From positions 2,244,501-2,308,500 of the forward strand of contig NC_015496.1 of assembly GCF_000212355.1 (NCBI RefSeq): DNA of 64,000 bases, read 5' to 3'. Positions 61,215 through 64,000 of the stretch are shown here, one piece after another. How positions within the stretch are numbered: the first letter of the stretch is position 1; each line of letters starts with the position of its first letter. Source of the DNA: Dokdonia sp. 4H-3-7-5. Lineage in GTDB: Bacteria; Bacteroidota; Bacteroidia; Flavobacteriales; Flavobacteriaceae. Below the pieces are notes generated by a model. The model did not search any database, was not told where the DNA came from, and saw only the letters and a list, made by a program, of their open reading frames with translations. Both the position numbers and the translations under genes were made by a program.

Positions 61215-62075
61215 ATGATGGAAAGTACTGTACAAGCTGTCACCGTAGTCATCCCTTGCTACAACGACGGAGCGTTTATTATGGACGCTCTTAATTCAAT
61301 ATTAAGACAGACTGTGCTCCCAGAGCGAATCATCATTATAGATGACGGATCTGGAGCCGAAACTATGAGTGTCTTAAAATCTATAAAAAACAATATTGTT
61401 GAAGTAGTCTATCAAACTAATCAAGGAGTGTGTACCGCAAGGAACAATGGTATTGGCAAAGCAACATCATCATATATTCTAACACTAGATGCAGATGATA
61501 TATTTGAACCTACATTTATAGAGAAAGCTAAGCATATTCTAGATAGCGATATGAAGGTAGGTGTAGTATGTTGTCATTATAAAGAATTTGGAAACAGCTC
61601 CAAAAATAAAGATATTATCAAACCTAAAGGTAAAATAACACAAGATTTCCTTGTCAAAAATAATGGAGTTGCCTCTGCACTTTTTAGAAAGAAATGCTGG
61701 GAAGAAGTTAATGGTTATGATGTGAACTTTGATAAAGGATATGAAGATTGGGATTTTTGGCTTTCTGTTCTAAGTCAAGGGTGGGAAATGAGAATTATTC
61801 AAGAACCTTTATTCAATTACAGAAAAAAAATACACTCACGCGATACTATGGCTCTAGCACAATTTGATAAGGAGCTAAAAATGAAAATTTTTCTAAAACA
61901 TAAAAAAGTATATGAATCAAGTATTGACGTATTTGCACAGCAAATGATTTTAAGAAATACGATGCTTGTAACTAACTTAAATAAAACAAAAGAAGGTTTA
62001 GAATTTCAATTAGGTAAAATTATTTTGAAACCTATAAGAATCATTAAACGACTATTATTTCCTAGTAATGAATAA
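61215..62075 (+). CDS. GT2 glycosyltransferase 4
   Basis: 286-aa family 2 glycosyltransferase. Two adjacent ATG codons (61215, 61218); the first is used here. VTVVIPCYNDGAFIMDALNSILRQ, IDDGSGAET, CTARNNGIGKA, LDADDIFEPTF (~89-99), and GYEDWDFWLSVL. C-terminal LEFQLGKIILKPIRIIK is shared with gene 5. Likely a paralogue of genes 2 and 5. Follows a 163-bp non-coding gap. Confidence 0.9.
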   Translation: MMESTVQAVTVVIPCYNDGAFIMDALNSILRQTVLPERIIIIDDGSGAETMSVLKSIKNNIVEVVYQTNQGVCTARNNGIGKATSSYILTLDADDIFEPTFIEKAKHILDSDMKVGVVCCHYKEFGNSSKNKDIIKPKGKITQDFLVKNNGVASALFRKKCWEEVNGYDVNFDKGYEDWDFWLSVLSQGWEMRIIQEPLFNYRKKIHSRDTMALAQFDKELKMKIFLKHKKVYESSIDVFAQQMILRNTMLVTNLNKTKEGLEFQLGKIILKPIRIIKRLLFPSNE

Positions 62076-62922
62076 TCCACTCGTTTCCATAATCGTACCA
62101 TGCTATAAGCAAGCTCATTTTTTAAATGAGAGCCTGCCATCTGTCCTTAATCAAACTTATAAGCATTGGGAATGTATTATTGTAAATGACGGAAGCCCAG
62201 ATAACGTAAGAGAAATAGCACAACAATGGTGTGATAAAGATGCTCGTTTTAGATATGTGGGAAAAGATAATGGAGGGTTGTCTAGCGCAAGAAATGCAGG
62301 TGTAAATGTAAGTAATGGACTATTTATCCTTCCTCTAGATGCAGATGATATCTTACATATAGATTATCTAGAACAACTCGTTCCAGTACTTGATAACAAT
62401 AAAGAACTAGCTATTGTAACTTCTTATAGTGCCTTTTTTGAAAAGAGCTTAGATAACGTAATAAACAAATTAACACCAACAGGAGATTCATATCCTTATT
62501 TGTTATATGTAAATCAACTAGTAGCAACATCACTATATCGTAAAAAGTGTTGGGAAGAAGTAGGAGGGTATGATGAAACGATGAAGAAAGGTTTTGAAGA
62601 CTGGGAGTTCTGGCTTTCTATTACCAAGAGAGGGTGGAAATATAAAGTTATTGAGGAGTCTCTTTTCTATTATAGGAAGGCAACAAACTCTATGCTTGTT
62701 ACTACAATAAATGAAGATGCAGAACGAGTAAAAGAGTATATGATGCACAAACACCGGGATATATATATTCAAGATTTTAATAATTGCGTCACAGTATTTA
62801 CAGATCATCTCATTATAAGTAGGAGGAAGGAGCAGCGGTTACAGGAGTCTTTAGAATATAAGATTGGGAAAGTGTTATTAAAACCATATAGAATGCTTCA
62901 GGGTATTTTAGCCAAAAAGTAA
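62068..62922 (+). CDS. GT2 glycosyltransferase 5
   Basis: 284-aa family 2 glycosyltransferase overlapping gene 4 by 8 nt. SIIVPCYKQAHFLNESLPSV, VNDGSPDN, NGGLSSARNAGV, LDADDILHIDY (~88-98), GFEDWEFWLSIT, and the tail LEYKIGKVLLKPYRML. Close in motif order to gene 4, suggesting tandem duplication. Cytoplasmic side of the membrane; donor unknown. Confidence 0.9.
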   Translation: MNNPLVSIIVPCYKQAHFLNESLPSVLNQTYKHWECIIVNDGSPDNVREIAQQWCDKDARFRYVGKDNGGLSSARNAGVNVSNGLFILPLDADDILHIDYLEQLVPVLDNNKELAIVTSYSAFFEKSLDNVINKLTPTGDSYPYLLYVNQLVATSLYRKKCWEEVGGYDETMKKGFEDWEFWLSITKRGWKYKVIEESLFYYRKATNSMLVTTINEDAERVKEYMMHKHRDIYIQDFNNCVTVFTDHLIISRRKEQRLQESLEYKIGKVLLKPYRMLQGILAKK

Positions 62923-62931
62923 TATGCTACT

Positions 62932-63711
62932 ATGATTTCAGTCGTAATACGTACAAAAAATCAACAGCAAGCGCTGTCATTCTTGCTTAGTAATTTAACA
63001 AGTAGATATCAAGATGATATTGATGAGATTGTAGTCATTGATAATTTATCTACAGATGGTAGCGATGCTGTTTGTAAATCATACGGTGCTCGTATGGTTT
63101 CCATTAAAGAGTTTAGTTACGGAGGAAGTGCAAATGTTGCAGCGAGAGAGGCTAGAAATAATATAGTTGTCATTTTTAGTGCGCATTCGTATCCAGTAAG
63201 TCACGATTTTTTTAAACTCATAAAACAAGGTTTTGAGGCAAATAGCAATTTAGCTGGCCTCAGGTGTTTGCATAGCACAAATGACTATCGTGGTTATATA
63301 AATGGAATAAAAGCAAATGGAGATCCTAATAGAGGCGGATTAATATTTTCGGGATCGGCTTTTAGTAAATCTGTATGGGAACAACATCCCTTTAGAGAGG
63401 ATGTTACAACTTTTGAGGATAAGGAGTGGTCTAAGCGCGTTTTAGAAGCTGGTTATGATATTGAGTTTGTTCCTTCCATATTTCATTATGAGATAAGCAG
63501 ATCTAAAAAGCAACTTTTCTTTAGGTTCAAAAATGATATGATTGGTAATTATCAACTTTGGCATCAAGAAGTTAGCGTCTTGTCTGCTACCAAAGGTCTT
63601 ATAGTAACAAGCTTTAGATTAAAAAAAGGATTAATAATAGATTTATGGTACGTGTTAAAGCGGTATTTATATACACTCCGTTTTGTGTCTAATAAGCCTA
63701 AAAAGTTCTAA
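62932..63711 (+). CDS. GT2 glycosyltransferase 6
   Basis: 259-aa family 2 glycosyltransferase, more divergent: ISVVIRTKNQQQALSFLL, IDNLSTDGS (~42-50), FSYGGSANVAAREA (the rhamnosyl-/RfbF-like GG(S/A)xN block) and a C-terminal FEDKEWSKRVLEAGY acceptor block. The classical DxD is replaced by FSAHSYP. Basic C terminus. Last complete gene of the window. Confidence 0.88.
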   Translation: MISVVIRTKNQQQALSFLLSNLTSRYQDDIDEIVVIDNLSTDGSDAVCKSYGARMVSIKEFSYGGSANVAAREARNNIVVIFSAHSYPVSHDFFKLIKQGFEANSNLAGLRCLHSTNDYRGYINGIKANGDPNRGGLIFSGSAFSKSVWEQHPFREDVTTFEDKEWSKRVLEAGYDIEFVPSIFHYEISRSKKQLFFRFKNDMIGNYQLWHQEVSVLSATKGLIVTSFRLKKGLIIDLWYVLKRYLYTLRFVSNKPKKF

Positions 63712-63888
63712 GAGAAAGAGACTTGTGTTATTATTTTTATAATAGCCTCTATTTTTATTTCTATACTATTTGAGTGTTTGTCGTACCACCTTATAGAGGA
63801 AAGAGCTCTTAAATTTAAATCAAAACCACAAAGGTTAATTAAGAATTAAGATAGATTCTGTAGATTACAAATAATCGTTAGGAATAAA

Positions 63889-64000
63889 ATGAAACATATT
63901 ATAATAAACAAATTAGGTTATTTCTTTTTTCGCTTGAATAACAAAGGCAGAAAATTTTTTGGAAAAAATAGCCGAATTCAAAATGTCCAAAGAATTTTGA
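63889..64000 (+). CDS. Partial gene at right edge
   Basis: Open frame from ATG 63889 to the window end (37 codons): starts MKHIIINKLGYFFFRLNNKG and continues with a basic stretch (GRKFFGKNSRIQNVQR). The pattern could be the N terminus of a polysaccharide-modifying acyltransferase, but that is only a guess. It follows a 177-bp gap without other genes, and continues the direction of the locus. Confidence 0.5.
   Translation, partial: MKHIIINKLGYFFFRLNNKGRKFFGKNSRIQNVQRIL

Overview
The window looks like a chromosomal segment of a marine Flavobacteriaceae bacterium (Bacteroidetes). The reasons are a low-GC, gene-dense layout, promoters of the TANNTTTG type without clear Shine-Dalgarno sites, a tmRNA with a GENNYALAA tag, typical flavobacterial gene sets (TldD/PmbA, MoxR-DUF58-BatA-like operon, grpE-dnaJ, MeaB, SecA, PduO-type adenosyltransferase), and a 16-bp palindrome, CGCTTTCGCGAAAGCG, repeated 21 times. 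That palindrome made me think of Dokdonia-like genomes, but I cannot prove the genus from sequence alone.

Layout. 1-2327: end of tldD, then pmbA. 2435-10950: DUF3703, DUF4159, a pair of long inverted-repeat elements, then a MoxR/DUF58/BatA-like membrane operon. 11004-12695: small membrane protein, non-coding stretch, small hypothetical protein and a lipoprotein. 12880-15930: four tandem small-RNA units and a TPR histidine kinase/response regulator pair. 16357-18904: FAD-linked sugar-lactone oxidase, HAD hydrolase and small basic/hydrophilic proteins. 19077-19472: tmRNA. 19597-24745: saccharopine-dehydrogenase-like enzyme, epimerase, YceI lipoprotein, grpE and dnaJ. 25072-33228: ABC exporter, MscS, outer-membrane protein, sigma-54-type response regulator without a DNA-binding tail, PPK2, M28 peptidase. 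33232-42167: MATE pump, PAP2 phosphatase, MeaB, ECF sigma operon, M23 peptidase, HAD phosphatase. 42232-50779 (minus strand): SecA, adenosyltransferase, ABC ATPase, methyltransferase, ABC-F protein. 51052 to the right edge: surface-polysaccharide locus with Wza/Wzc-like proteins, a Wzm/Wzt-type exporter, a GT10 fucosyltransferase, an FkbM methyltransferase and six GT2 glycosyltransferases.

The most interesting system is at 12880-15975. Four tandem units on the minus strand each carry a promoter, a stem-loop with a G-run loop, and a Rho-independent terminator, giving predicted RNAs of about 67-75 nt. All four promoters, the promoter of the adjacent histidine kinase, and an internal promoter for the response regulator share one upstream element (core CCCGTA, TCCGTA in unit 3) ending 21-22 bp before the -7 box. 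This suggests a two-component system that drives itself and a multi-copy sRNA family. The second notable signal is the iterated palindrome: about half the copies lie in genes, mostly in the frame reading Ala-Phe-Ala-Lys-Ala, and one supplies a signal-peptidase site.
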